Shown: one piece after another, positions 9,420 through 19,682 of the stretch | Layout of the letters: the number at the start of each line of letters is the position of its first letter | Position numbering within the stretch: position 1 is the stretch's first letter | DNA from: an uncultured Acetatifactor sp. | GTDB lineage: Bacteria; Bacillota; Clostridia; Lachnospirales; Lachnospiraceae | Direction of reading: 5' to 3' | Assembly: GCA_904501885.1 (NCBI GenBank) | Contig: CAJGCP010000001.1 | Location: 50,276-114,275 of the forward strand | Length of the DNA stretch: 64,000 nucleotides | Made by a program: the position numbers and the translations under genes | The notes under the pieces: generated by a model | What the model was told of the DNA's origin: nothing | Database searches by the model: none | What the model saw: the letters and a program-made list of their open reading frames with translations, nothing else

Positions 9420-12400
9420 ATGAGAATTGCGAAAAGACTCACAAGCATTTTGGCATTGGCGTTATCTTTGAGCATGGTTCTTTCTGCATGTCAGGTTCCT
9501 GAAGGTGTAGAAGTTCCGTCCGGAGTATCCATTCCTTCTGATTTGTCAGATTTGACTTCAGAAGAATTGGAACAGCTGGAGTCCTATTTAGAGGACGTAG
9601 AAGCTTCCGTAGATGACGAAGATGCAGGTGACAGCGAAGAAACTGTTTCCGGCGATGCACAGACTGGTGATCTTGCCGGCGCAGAAGGCACCGCAGATGC
9701 ACAAGAGGATGCTTCTGTGGAAACAGAGACTGACGCAGAGGCGGGAAAGGACGCTGTGAAGAGTACAGTGAAGTTACCTTCCGGTCGCGATTGGGTACAT
9801 AAGATTCTGAATGTAGAAGAATACAGAAAAGCGTATCCCGATTTGCAGAAGGCTTACGGCGACAACTGGGATGGATATGTAGATCATTATCTGACCCATG
9901 GTTTGTATGAGGGCCGTGATGAAGGTAAATTGTTCGATCCCTGGGCTTATGCTGAGGCATATCCCGATGTAAAAGAAGCTTTTGGTGATGATGCAAATGC
10001 CATCATTGCACATTATGTAAATCACGGTTACTACGAAGGAAAGACCGCAGGTACCGCAGCAGGTTATGTGGATATGGCGGATAAGACTTCCAGAGAGTAC
10101 ATGATGAGCCATGATGTGGTGGTTCGCGGTCCCAGTTCCAGAATGGATGCGCTGATTGCCCATATGGATACCGTGTTGAAATATGCGAGAAACATTGAGG
10201 GTGTAGAATATCCTCAGTTGTTTGCAGATGGTTTGAATAAGGACAACTATGAGCCTACAAAGTGGAACAAGGGCGCTCCCTATGAGGATATTTCGTCCAA
10301 TCTGTATGCGCAGTTCAACCTATTGAAGGCCATGGATGGCATGACTCTGTTGACCGGTGATCCTAAATATTCCGAAGCTGCATTACAGCAGATTCAGCTT
10401 CGTTTCAGTGACCCCAGATTGATGGACAGTTCCGGCTTGCTTTATGCAGGTGGTCATATGTTCTTTGATATTCAAGGCGGCAAACCCCATGGTTTGACTT
10501 ACCATGAAACCAAGGACTATCAGGTGCCTTATGAATTGTTTTGGAAGGCAGACCCCGAAGGTACCAAGAGATACATCACCGCATTCTGGAATGCTCATAT
10601 CTACGACTGGTCCAGCCTGATTATGAATCGTCATGGTTATTGGGATGTCCCTGTGGTGGAGGCATGGGATAGTGCCTACACCAACCCTGACCCTTGGGTA
10701 GCTGCAGATACTGCACCTTTCCTGTCCACAGGTAACGACCTGATGGAGATGGCTTGGTTTATGACCGAGATGACCGGCGACCCCAAGTATGAGGCATGGG
10801 GCGAGAGAATGCTGGATAAGTATATAGGTGTATCGAATCCTGAGACCACTTTGGTGGGCGAGCAGTACGGTACCATGCTGGAGGATGTCAGTTTGTATGG
10901 TCAGGACCGTTTCCTGTATTCCGTTATGGGTGCGGATTTCGTTACCAGAACCGGTTTCGATTTCAAGACCGCTACCATGGATGATTACAAGAAATTCGGC
11001 GCAAACTCGCTGGTGACCAGAACTACATTAAAGACCAGTGCTGCATACGGTCCCCAGGATATGGCAGAAATGTATCGCTGGAGTGGCAATGAAAAACTTT
11101 ACACTTTTGTTAAGAACAATGTCATGAACTTTGCAAAATATGTTTATGACCCTGTGAGACATTTATTTAAGACCCCCATCCTAAACGATGGTACCGACTT
11201 GAATGAGGGCAAGGAAGGCAAGAAATTGATTGCCACCAGAACAGGCTATTATATAACAGAAGGAAAATCCTTCCCTGAGAACGAAAGTGTGTGGGGTGGT
11301 GTGTTCCCCGGTATGATTGATGCGCTTTCCATTCTCAAGCCTGAGGATCAGGAAGCGTACGAAGTTATCTGGGAAGCGGCTCGTGCATATGCAAGACATG
11401 TAGACCTGGGAGACATTGGTACCCGTATGGGTGAGAATGTCAATCTGAATATGATGACCCAGCAGACCGCACCGGAATATATCCAGGCGGTAGTCAAGAT
11501 GTATAAGTACACAGGTCATCCCGACTATTTGGAGTTGGCTTGTAATATGGCTGACAATGTGGTGAAAAATGCTTTTGATCCCGAATTGGGATTGATTCGT
11601 TCCGGTACAAATCACGCATATATGCAAATCAGCCCGGATAACCTGCATAGTGTATTTATCGTAGAGGCGGCATCCCAAGGCTTGGTGGACCAGATTAACC
11701 TGGATATTAGCCACGGTGGACATGACGTGCCCCACGATGGTATGGGACAGGTAACAGGTTCTGCCGTATGGTGGAGAAATAAAGTAAAAGTGAAGAGCGT
11801 GAAGTTCGACACGGAAGAGTATTCCATCATTGTAGACAGAGAGCCTCAGGCGATTTTTGAAGATGTGAACGGTGCGAAGGAAATCTCTGCCATCAAGCAG
11901 ATGGCTTCCATTGGAGTGATGAGCGCAGAGGACGATGGTTTGTTCCATCCTGAGAAGGCTGTAACCCGTGCAGAGTTAGTAGATATGATTAATGCTCTGT
12001 TTGGCTTCACCGATGCCGCACAGACCGCAGAAGCTTTTGCTGATGTTGATTTGGATGCGTCATATGCACATTATGAAGTAACCAGAGCAGAAATGGCTTC
12101 CGTCATTGTCAAAGCATTGGCAGTGAAAATGCCTGACTATACATGGCATGACGGCGATGCAACCTATCGTTTGACAGATGTGGATTCCATTCCTGCATGG
12201 GCGAAGGATTACGCAGATATCGTAACCAATCATCGTTTGATGGTGGATTTGGAGGACGAAACCTTCGATGCCAACGCGGTGGTGACCAAGGACATGGCTG
12301 CAGGCATCTTCCAGGAGGTGGCTCGCTATATTCAGCTTCCTGCAGTGAAGGCAGTGCTTCCCAATGTACTTCCCATCAATGCAGACAATCCTAATTTGTA

Positions 12401-15400
12401 CTGGGAGCCCTTAGACCCTACCATCGTAGAAGTGGACAGCCAGGGTAGACTGTACCCCATCAGCACCGGTACCACCACCGTTCGTGTGGAGTGTGATGGC
12501 GACTATGCTTATCTTGATGTTACCGTAGCGGTACAGGATGACTGGATGGTGAAAGAAGTTCTCATTGATGGTGTTCCTTACGAAGACTTCAATGCAGATA
12601 TTACAGAGTATGCTATTAATTTGGATAGAGGTACTTATACAGTGCCTACCATCACTGCCACCAGTTATACCGGTGAGGAAGTGATTGTGGAAATGCCCGC
12701 AGAGTTACCCGGCAGAGTAACCTTCTATGTAAGCGGCGCTGATGTGAAGTATACTATCGATTTTGATAATACCTTTATCGACTACATTGTGGATCAGAAC
12801 TTTAACCACAAGATTGGTACTAAGATTGAGAATATTGTTACCGACAGATACAGCTGGTTTATCAATGGTATTACCATTGCATACGAAGACTGCTGGAAGG
12901 TAATCCCCAAGAACTGGGTAAGACCTGACTATGAAGGTTATGGCTGTATGGTATTCCCCTACAAGCACATCAAGAACGTAGATGGTCAGATTTACTTAAA
13001 ACTTGCAAAAGAAGACCACCAGGTAGTGGGCGAAAATGCAGACGACTATTTGCTGGTATACGAGATGGATTTGGCATACCAGAATATGGCCGGTAAGGAA
13101 AATGGCTTCTCCATTACCATCAGTGAGTCCACCGGTAGTTCCTATCACTCTGCCGCCAGATTTGTGGTAGACGAAAGTGGTTTCTCCCGTAGAGTAAACA
13201 GTTCTTCTGTGAATAAAACCACCAGAAGAAAGCCCGCAGACGGCGAATTCTTCAAGGTTCAGGTAGTTATCGACAAGAAGAACCAGAAGTTCCATTATTA
13301 TTACAATGGTGACCTGCTTGAGAAGGATATTGCATTCTTCCATCCCGGTAGTGTGCCTGTGATTGCGGACCTTTACATCGGTACTCCCAAGGAGGCACAG
13401 GACAGCCAGGCCGAGTTGTTCATGGACAACTTGAAGGTTTATAACATTACCCATAATGCATATAAGGAGATGTTCTCTCAGGAGGTACTTCCTCCGCCCA
13501 CTCCTCAGCCTGAATGGTTGGTAGAGCCCATCGATGAAGATTTCGACAGTTACAAGGTGGGTGCGACTATCCAGCAGACCGGCAAGGATCATTACTCCGG
13601 TCATGTTGCAGAAGGTAAGATGTACGGTTTCGCTACGGTAGTAGAGAAGACCGTGATGGACAGCACTGCTTCAGCAACCGATAAGATGTTGGAGGTTAAG
13701 TACAATCCTAATGCAGAAACAGATGGTAACTTCCGTTATATTTTGGATAATTCCATTATCCACCAGTTGGGTGCCGGAGCAGATGACAAGGATCTCGTAG
13801 TAGAGATGGATTTTGCAATCGATGGCGAGGATGTGAAGACAAACGGCTATCGAATCGGTATCAGTGAACTTTTGAGCAGTGGATATAAGTCTGTTGCAAG
13901 ATTTTTAGTGAATGATACGGAAATTGCACGTTATCAGGATTCCACCAAGACTGTGGATCCTACACTTAGAACCTCTCTTACCAAGGGTGAGTTCAGTCAC
14001 TTGAAGATAGTGGTTCACAAGAAGACAAAGACTTACAGTTATTATGTGGATGGCGTTTTGATTGAGAAGGGATTGCCCGCACTTTATGGCGATACACCTC
14101 ATGTGGGCGTTATCCTGTTCAGCCCCATCCTGGAAGCAGGTACCGGTCTGGACAGCAAGATGTACATTGATAATTTGAAGATGTATGTAGAGGAGCCTAA
14201 GGCAGAAGGCGAACCCAGACCTACTCATGTGCCTGTACCTACTATGACTCCTGCACCTACCGCAACACCCCATCCTTTCCCTGTAAATGAGGATTACAAC
14301 AGCTATGCTGCAGGTACCAGATTCCATAACAGTACCACCAAGGAGCATTATGTAGCATCCGTTCAGGAGTCCAACTACAGAGCAGATGGTGTGATTGTAA
14401 AGAGAAGCGTAGTTGACCCTGCGGCTGCAGCAGAAGATATGTGTATGGAATTCAAGTACAATGACAGATTGACCACAGGATTCCGTATCGATTTGAACAG
14501 TGACAGTATTTATCGTCTGGGCAGCGCAGCATTCGGCAGCAAGTATGTCATTGCGGAAATGGATATTGCAATCAAGGGTAGCGATGCGAAACCCAATGGA
14601 TACAGAATTTTGTTAAGCCAGAAGCTTGGTGGAGGATACTCCTCTGTGGCAAGATTCCTGTTGACAGACACAGACTTGGCTCGTTATACCGGTTCCAACA
14701 GCTTGAATGCAGCTTCCGGAAGACCTGCTTACACCAAGGGTGAATTTGCTCACCTGATGGTAGCAGTAGACAAAGAAACCAAGAGATTTAACTATTACTG
14801 GAATGGTGCATTGGTAGAAAGCGGCGTATCCGCACTGCACAGCGAAGTGCCTGATTTGGGTGCGATTGTATTCCAGGTAATTAATGAGTCTCAGGTCGGT
14901 ATGGATACCAGAATGTATGTGGATAATGTAAAGTTGTACGAGGCAGAAGCGTTGCCTGATGCACCTACCATGGCGCCTCCTACCCCCGCACCCACATTGG
15001 ATCCCGATGCACCCACACCGACTCCTGCACCGACTGAGAACCCTTATATTATCGAAGTGACCTTCGATGATAAGGCTTTGGACAAGAGCCTCACGGAACT
15101 GTCCGGTTCTAACTGGTATGGTTCTGTAAGTGAAAGTGCATATGGTGCATACAGCAAGGTGGTAGCAAAGAATACAGTGAACGCAGCTGCAGAAGCAACT
15201 GACTATTGTATCGAGTTTATACCTTTGACCACCGCAGTTAGAAACTTGACATTGAACTTCAATGTAGTAATCGATAGTTCCGTAGCTCCTTCCTTGGGAA
15301 CTGCAGTGACTTCCGATAAGTACATTGTGGTTGAGATGGATATGGCAATGACCGGTAATGATACCAAGGCTGCAGGATTCAAGATGAATCTGAATGCAAC

Positions 15401-18140
15401 CGGCAACTTCTCCATCGGCAGATTTACCCTGTTCGATAATGGTTTTGCACGTAACTTGAGTTCTTCTGCAATTCAGGGTGAAGCAGACCGTGAGCCTTCT
15501 GTGGAAGGTCAGTTCAACAGCTTGAAGGTCATTATCGACAGAGAGACCAGAAAGTATAGTTATTACTGGAATGGCAGATTGGTGGCAACCAATGTAGGTT
15601 CTATCCATGGAAATGAATGTACCACCTTTGGACACATCCGCTTCCAGTTGCCACCTGAGGTCATGGATGCTACCGAGACAGACTCCAGATTCTATGTGGA
15701 TAACATTAGAGTATCCTATGCAGACGAAAGTCCTGCAGGTACTCCCGCACCTACACAGGTACCCAGTGCAACTGCAGCACCTACCACGGCGCCCGCAGTA
15801 CCTACTGCAACACCTGCACCTGTGCAGAGTGGAGATATCGTTAATGCGACTTTTGACGATGCGACACTTGGCAAAACCTTGCCTCAGACATCCGGTACCA
15901 ACTGGACCGGCGGTTGCAATGAGTCTAACTACTATGCATACAGCAAGGTAGTGGCTAAGAATACTGTACTTAATACAGCATCTGCAACCGACTATTGTAT
16001 CGAGTTCACACCTTTGACAACAGCAACCAGAAATCTTGACCTGAACTTCAGCATCACGCTGGATGAGGCGGTGAGACCTGCACTGGGAAGTGCTGTTGCT
16101 GAGAATCCCTTTGTAGTCGTAGAGATGGATCTGATGATGACTGGCGCCGATGTGAAGGCAAGAGGCTTTAGAGTGAATCTGAACAGTGGCGTAAGAACCG
16201 AGAATTACTCCATTGCGAGATTTATCATGCATGATACAAACTTTGCACACTATAAGGATGCATCTAATCCGATTCCTGAGAATCAGCGTTGTGCGTCCAC
16301 AGAGGGAGTATTTAATCACTTTAAGGTGTTCATCAACAGAGAGACCAAAGCGGTTAGCTATTATTGGAATGACCAATTGATTGCAACTGATCTGAATGCA
16401 ATTCATGGTGAAGTGGCGAACTTAGGACATATCCGTCTGCTGATTCCTTATGAAGCAGTGAATGCAGATACAGATTCTAGAATGTATGTGGATAATGTGA
16501 AGGTATATTATGCAGATGAAGGCCCCGGAGCAACATCTGCACCTGCAGAGCCCACCGAGGCACCTGCAGCAACTCCTGCACCTACCGCGGAGCCTACCCA
16601 GGCTCCTGCGGCTACCCAGGAACCCGATGTGGTAAACATCGTATTTGATCAGTTTGAATTGGGCAAAGCGTTGACCGCACTTTCCGGAACGAACTGGAGT
16701 GGTAAGGTAAACGAAGGCGCATATGGCGCATACAGCAAGGTGGTAGCAAAGAATACCGTATTTAGCGGTGCTGAAGCCACCGATTACTGTATTGAGTTCA
16801 CACCTTTGACCAGTGCAGTGAGAGCTTTGGACTTGAACTTCAGTATTTTGTTAGATGAAGCGGCAAGACCTGTTGTAGGTAGTGCTGTGACAGAAGACAA
16901 GTATGTTGTGGTTGAGATGGATATGGCGATGACCGGCCAGGACACCAAGACCAAGGGATTCAAAATGAATCTGAATAGTGGAGTGAATGGTTCTAACTAT
17001 TCCTTTGCAAGATATACCCTGTTTGAAACCACCTTTGCACACAACACCGGTGCCTCCACCATGCAGCCGGAAGAGAGCCGTAAGGCTGCAACAGAGGGTG
17101 AGTGGGGTCATATCAAGGCAATCATCAACAGAGAGACCAGAGCCATCACCTACTACTGGAATAACGAATTAGCAGCAACCGAGATGGCTTCTATTCACGG
17201 CAATAGCCTGGCAGATTTTGGACATATCCGCTTGCAGATTCCTAATGAAACCTCTACATCTACAGAAACTGATTCCAGATTCTATGTAGATAATGTTAGA
17301 GTTTACTATGTAGACGAGAATCCTGCGGTACCTGCACCTACAGCAGAGCCCACTGCAGAACCTACTGCAGAACCTACCGTGGAGCCTACACCGGCTCCTA
17401 CCGCAGCGCCTACTGAGGCTCCTACCGAGGCACCTGCAGTGCCCACTGAGGCTCCTCAGGGTCCTGTAGTTTATACTGTAAATGAAACTTATGATGTGCA
17501 TACAGAAGGTACTCTTCTGCAGCAGACCAACACCGGTACTTACAGCTGGGCATTTGCACCCGGCGCATATGCGGACTATGCACAGGTTGTAAGAAAGACA
17601 GAAGTAAATGGTACGGCATCTGCTGATGATATGTGTGTAAAGTTGCCCTATGTACATTCCTTGAATGCACAGCAGAGAGCAAACATGAACTTGGATACCT
17701 CTCATTTGTTTGCCATCGGAACCGGAAGTGGTACAGTTACTGTAGAACTTGATTTCGCAGTTGGCGGTACCGGTACTAAACCCGGTAAGATTGAGATCTT
17801 CCCTAACACCTTGAATGTAAATAATAGAACTTACTCCATTGCAAGATGGCAAATTGAAGGCGAGGGATATTATCTCTACAAGCATGAGAACTGGAATTAT
17901 CATGTACTGGAAGAAACCAGAGGACCTATCGTGAAGGGTCAGTTCAACACCCTGAAGTTTGTGATTGATCAGGCAGACGGAAGTTATGACTATTACATGA
18001 ATGGTGTGAAGGTAAAAGAAAATATGCCTTTGTTCCATACGGAAACCTCTGAATTTGGTACATTGTACTTCGGATTGGCGAAGGAAGATGTTGATGTTGA
18101 TGCAGCACTCTATATCGACAATATCAAGATTTACCAGTAA
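9420..18140 (+). CDS. Giant modular surface lipoprotein, paralogue of the upstream gene, with seven LamG-like modules
   Basis: 2906 aa. The start is the ATG at 9420, 6 bases after GGAGG; a longer in-frame ORF from 9330 overlaps the promoter and is rejected. Architecture matches its neighbour: lipobox LSAC (Cys24), acidic linker, two HYxxxG/EGR repeats (~133-214), an alpha-helical PL2-like domain (~215-760) with GGH (His346), HE (Glu363) and RH (Arg404-His405) at identical spacing, SLH-like repeats (~811-974), BIG2-like and cadherin-like domains. Seven LamG-like modules then start near residues 1118, 1369, 1621, 1878, 2139, 2402 and 2684. Modules 4-6 form a closely related set (LSGSNWYG / TSGTNWTG / LSGTNWSG). 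The protein ends on the last module without the PT tail of its neighbour. It has its own promoter and terminator. Function is inferred as surface binding and cleavage of acidic plant polysaccharide. Confidence 0.75.
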   Translation: MRIAKRLTSILALALSLSMVLSACQVPEGVEVPSGVSIPSDLSDLTSEELEQLESYLEDVEASVDDEDAGDSEETVSGDAQTGDLAGAEGTADAQEDASVETETDAEAGKDAVKSTVKLPSGRDWVHKILNVEEYRKAYPDLQKAYGDNWDGYVDHYLTHGLYEGRDEGKLFDPWAYAEAYPDVKEAFGDDANAIIAHYVNHGYYEGKTAGTAAGYVDMADKTSREYMMSHDVVVRGPSSRMDALIAHMDTVLKYARNIEGVEYPQLFADGLNKDNYEPTKWNKGAPYEDISSNLYAQFNLLKAMDGMTLLTGDPKYSEAALQQIQLRFSDPRLMDSSGLLYAGGHMFFDIQGGKPHGLTYHETKDYQVPYELFWKADPEGTKRYITAFWNAHIYDWSSLIMNRHGYWDVPVVEAWDSAYTNPDPWVAADTAPFLSTGNDLMEMAWFMTEMTGDPKYEAWGERMLDKYIGVSNPETTLVGEQYGTMLEDVSLYGQDRFLYSVMGADFVTRTGFDFKTATMDDYKKFGANSLVTRTTLKTSAAYGPQDMAEMYRWSGNEKLYTFVKNNVMNFAKYVYDPVRHLFKTPILNDGTDLNEGKEGKKLIATRTGYYITEGKSFPENESVWGGVFPGMIDALSILKPEDQEAYEVIWEAARAYARHVDLGDIGTRMGENVNLNMMTQQTAPEYIQAVVKMYKYTGHPDYLELACNMADNVVKNAFDPELGLIRSGTNHAYMQISPDNLHSVFIVEAASQGLVDQINLDISHGGHDVPHDGMGQVTGSAVWWRNKVKVKSVKFDTEEYSIIVDREPQAIFEDVNGAKEISAIKQMASIGVMSAEDDGLFHPEKAVTRAELVDMINALFGFTDAAQTAEAFADVDLDASYAHYEVTRAEMASVIVKALAVKMPDYTWHDGDATYRLTDVDSIPAWAKDYADIVTNHRLMVDLEDETFDANAVVTKDMAAGIFQEVARYIQLPAVKAVLPNVLPINADNPNLYWEPLDPTIVEVDSQGRLYPISTGTTTVRVECDGDYAYLDVTVAVQDDWMVKEVLIDGVPYEDFNADITEYAINLDRGTYTVPTITATSYTGEEVIVEMPAELPGRVTFYVSGADVKYTIDFDNTFIDYIVDQNFNHKIGTKIENIVTDRYSWFINGITIAYEDCWKVIPKNWVRPDYEGYGCMVFPYKHIKNVDGQIYLKLAKEDHQVVGENADDYLLVYEMDLAYQNMAGKENGFSITISESTGSSYHSAARFVVDESGFSRRVNSSSVNKTTRRKPADGEFFKVQVVIDKKNQKFHYYYNGDLLEKDIAFFHPGSVPVIADLYIGTPKEAQDSQAELFMDNLKVYNITHNAYKEMFSQEVLPPPTPQPEWLVEPIDEDFDSYKVGATIQQTGKDHYSGHVAEGKMYGFATVVEKTVMDSTASATDKMLEVKYNPNAETDGNFRYILDNSIIHQLGAGADDKDLVVEMDFAIDGEDVKTNGYRIGISELLSSGYKSVARFLVNDTEIARYQDSTKTVDPTLRTSLTKGEFSHLKIVVHKKTKTYSYYVDGVLIEKGLPALYGDTPHVGVILFSPILEAGTGLDSKMYIDNLKMYVEEPKAEGEPRPTHVPVPTMTPAPTATPHPFPVNEDYNSYAAGTRFHNSTTKEHYVASVQESNYRADGVIVKRSVVDPAAAAEDMCMEFKYNDRLTTGFRIDLNSDSIYRLGSAAFGSKYVIAEMDIAIKGSDAKPNGYRILLSQKLGGGYSSVARFLLTDTDLARYTGSNSLNAASGRPAYTKGEFAHLMVAVDKETKRFNYYWNGALVESGVSALHSEVPDLGAIVFQVINESQVGMDTRMYVDNVKLYEAEALPDAPTMAPPTPAPTLDPDAPTPTPAPTENPYIIEVTFDDKALDKSLTELSGSNWYGSVSESAYGAYSKVVAKNTVNAAAEATDYCIEFIPLTTAVRNLTLNFNVVIDSSVAPSLGTAVTSDKYIVVEMDMAMTGNDTKAAGFKMNLNATGNFSIGRFTLFDNGFARNLSSSAIQGEADREPSVEGQFNSLKVIIDRETRKYSYYWNGRLVATNVGSIHGNECTTFGHIRFQLPPEVMDATETDSRFYVDNIRVSYADESPAGTPAPTQVPSATAAPTTAPAVPTATPAPVQSGDIVNATFDDATLGKTLPQTSGTNWTGGCNESNYYAYSKVVAKNTVLNTASATDYCIEFTPLTTATRNLDLNFSITLDEAVRPALGSAVAENPFVVVEMDLMMTGADVKARGFRVNLNSGVRTENYSIARFIMHDTNFAHYKDASNPIPENQRCASTEGVFNHFKVFINRETKAVSYYWNDQLIATDLNAIHGEVANLGHIRLLIPYEAVNADTDSRMYVDNVKVYYADEGPGATSAPAEPTEAPAATPAPTAEPTQAPAATQEPDVVNIVFDQFELGKALTALSGTNWSGKVNEGAYGAYSKVVAKNTVFSGAEATDYCIEFTPLTSAVRALDLNFSILLDEAARPVVGSAVTEDKYVVVEMDMAMTGQDTKTKGFKMNLNSGVNGSNYSFARYTLFETTFAHNTGASTMQPEESRKAATEGEWGHIKAIINRETRAITYYWNNELAATEMASIHGNSLADFGHIRLQIPNETSTSTETDSRFYVDNVRVYYVDENPAVPAPTAEPTAEPTAEPTVEPTPAPTAAPTEAPTEAPAVPTEAPQGPVVYTVNETYDVHTEGTLLQQTNTGTYSWAFAPGAYADYAQVVRKTEVNGTASADDMCVKLPYVHSLNAQQRANMNLDTSHLFAIGTGSGTVTVELDFAVGGTGTKPGKIEIFPNTLNVNNRTYSIARWQIEGEGYYLYKHENWNYHVLEETRGPIVKGQFNTLKFVIDQADGSYDYYMNGVKVKENMPLFHTETSEFGTLYFGLAKEDVDVDAALYIDNIKIYQ

Positions 18141-18176
18141 TCAGATTTGCTGAAACAAAAATCAAGATTTGGGCGA

Positions 18177-18205
18177 GGCGCCTTCCTTCGGGAAGGTGCC
18201 TTTTT
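18177..18205 (+). terminator. Rho-independent terminator after second giant lipoprotein
   Basis: A 10-bp GC-rich stem (18177-18186 with 18191-18200, one G-T pair) closed by a TTCG tetraloop and followed by TTTTT. It sits 36 bases after the stop codon. Confidence 0.88.
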
Positions 18206-18229
18206 CTTCGCGGTGAATGCTATTCTGTA

Positions 18230-18258
18230 TGGTAAAAAAGGAGTGATAGTGTTATAAT
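18230..18258 (+). promoter_or_regulatory. Extended -10 promoter for the gtrA-like / ROK / SIS set
   Basis: A perfect TATAAT at 18253-18258 is preceded by TG at 18250-18251, an extended -10 element. The -35 position (TGGTAA, 18230) is weak. It is about 60 bases upstream of the GtrA-like start. Confidence 0.5.
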
Positions 18259-18317
18259 GTATGCGAAAGTGAAAAAATGAAATGAGATTATAGTAATCTG
18301 TACGGAGGATAAATCCC

Positions 18318-18731
18318 ATGAATACAAAGGAATGGATACGGGCAGTGAAGTTTTTGCTGTTTTCGACGGGAGCAGGCGTTATTCAAGCCATTTCCTTCGC
18401 TATATTAAACGAATGGGCAAAGACAGGATATTGGTTTAGCTATTTGGTGGCATTGACTCTGTCTGTGCTATTTAACTTTACTTTAAATCGGAAATTCACT
18501 TTCAAAGCGGCTAACAATGTGCCGATTGCGATGTTGAAGGTAGCACTGTTTTATCTTGTGTTTACACCACTTTCGACTTGGGGTGGTGCCTATTTTGAGG
18601 CCAAAGGCATCAATGAATATCTAGTGCTTGCTGTGACTATGCTTAGTAATTTGGTATTAGAGTTCCTATATACAAAATATTTTGTGTATCACAATGCCAT
18701 CGATAGCGCAATAGGAGGAAATGATTTATGA
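18318..18731 (+). CDS. GtrA-family membrane protein (putative lipid-linked sugar flippase)
   Basis: 137 aa with four hydrophobic segments (about residues 11-29, 38-55, 70-90, 100-120) and the family-typical centre LSVLFNFTLNRKFTF (the F-N-F-xx-N-R-K-F-x-F signature). GtrA proteins are thought to translocate undecaprenyl-phosphate-linked sugars for surface glycan decoration. GGAGG precedes the ATG by 10 bases. The stop overlaps the start of the ROK kinase gene (ATGA), so they are translationally coupled. A GtrB-like partner transferase is not adjacent; the closest candidate is the DPM1-like GT2 at 35527. Family call is good, substrate unknown. Confidence 0.85.
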   Translation: MNTKEWIRAVKFLLFSTGAGVIQAISFAILNEWAKTGYWFSYLVALTLSVLFNFTLNRKFTFKAANNVPIAMLKVALFYLVFTPLSTWGGAYFEAKGINEYLVLAVTMLSNLVLEFLYTKYFVYHNAIDSAIGGNDL

Positions 18732-19681
18732 TTTTAGTTGGATTTGATATTGGCGGTACGAAGTGTGCCGTGTCCGTGGGTCGCGAGGTAGAAGGAAGAC
18801 CTGAAGTGTTGCAAAAGCGGGCGATTCCGACAGACCGAAGTGTATCTGCGTATGAAATGCTGGACCGAATGTGTGAACTGGCTGAACAGATGACTGACAA
18901 AATAGATTGTATTGGTATCAGTTGTGGTGGCCCCTTGGATTCGAAAAGAGGTATCATTCAATCACCACCCAATCTTCCGGGTTGGGACGACATCAAGGTA
19001 GTAGAGTATTTGGAAAAGAGATTTGGTTGCAAAGCGTATCTGCAAAATGATGCTAACGCCTGTGCTGTGGCAGAGTGGAAATATGGCGCTGGTGCAGGGT
19101 GTGAAAACATGGTGTTTCTGACCTTTGGAACAGGCTTGGGCGCAGGACTTATCTTAAACGGAAAACTCTATGTAGGAGCCTCTGATATGGCGGGTGAATG
19201 CGGTCACATCCGATTGGCGCCTGAGGGCCCTGTGGGATTTGGCAAGGCGGGGTCTTTCGAAGGATTCTGTTCCGGAGGCGGTTTGGCCCAATTGGGACAG
19301 CGTATGGCAAAAGAAAGATTGCAGAAGGGGGGAAGAGTATCCTTCTGTGAAGATATCAGTCAGTTAGACAAAATCACCGCAAAAAGCATTGCGGAATGTG
19401 CCAATCAAGGGTGCGAGGATGCACTGGAAGTATATCGACTGTGCGGTGAAATGTTGGGAAAAGGTCTATCCATTTTGATAGACATACTGAATCCTGAAAG
19501 AATTGTGTTGGGCAGTATTTTCCAGCGATGCGAGCATCTTTTGAGAGAGTCGATGGAAGCAGTGATTGAAAAAGAGAGTTTGTGTGCTGCCAGGGAGGTT
19601 TGCCAGATTGTCCCAGCGCTTCTTGGAGATGATATTGGCGATTATGCTGCGCTGGCAGTGGCGGCTATGGGAGGAGAATGA
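18728..19681 (+). CDS. ROK-family sugar kinase
   Basis: 317 aa. Phosphorylates a hexose or N-acyl-hexosamine with ATP in the cytoplasm. Seen: N-terminal phosphate loop DIGGTKCAVSVG (residues 5-16), the catalytic-Asp segment LQNDANACAVAEW, and the second nucleotide motif FGTGLGAGLILNG. The ECGHIRL His is present. The usual ROK zinc knot CxCGxxGCxE is not there; the corresponding stretch reads GPVGFGKAGSFEGFCSGGG. That places it among ROK kinases without structural zinc. It overlaps GtrA by 4 bp and ends 1 bp before the SIS gene, so the three form one operon. Whether it is glucokinase or an aminosugar kinase cannot be told. Confidence 0.85.
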   Translation: MILVGFDIGGTKCAVSVGREVEGRPEVLQKRAIPTDRSVSAYEMLDRMCELAEQMTDKIDCIGISCGGPLDSKRGIIQSPPNLPGWDDIKVVEYLEKRFGCKAYLQNDANACAVAEWKYGAGAGCENMVFLTFGTGLGAGLILNGKLYVGASDMAGECGHIRLAPEGPVGFGKAGSFEGFCSGGGLAQLGQRMAKERLQKGGRVSFCEDISQLDKITAKSIAECANQGCEDALEVYRLCGEMLGKGLSILIDILNPERIVLGSIFQRCEHLLRESMEAVIEKESLCAAREVCQIVPALLGDDIGDYAALAVAAMGGE

Positions 19682-19682
19682 T

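Noticed and set aside
14613..16406. 597-aa minus-strand ORF, and similar long antisense ORFs across 2.1-17.7 kb
   Set aside because: They are mirror frames of the repetitive giant lipoprotein genes, with Cys/His/Ile-rich unnatural composition, no ribosome sites and no recognisable domain.
19566..19682. N-terminal extension of the SIS isomerase
   Set aside because: Lies inside the ROK gene in another frame; a good ribosome site precedes the ATG at 19683 and family length fits.
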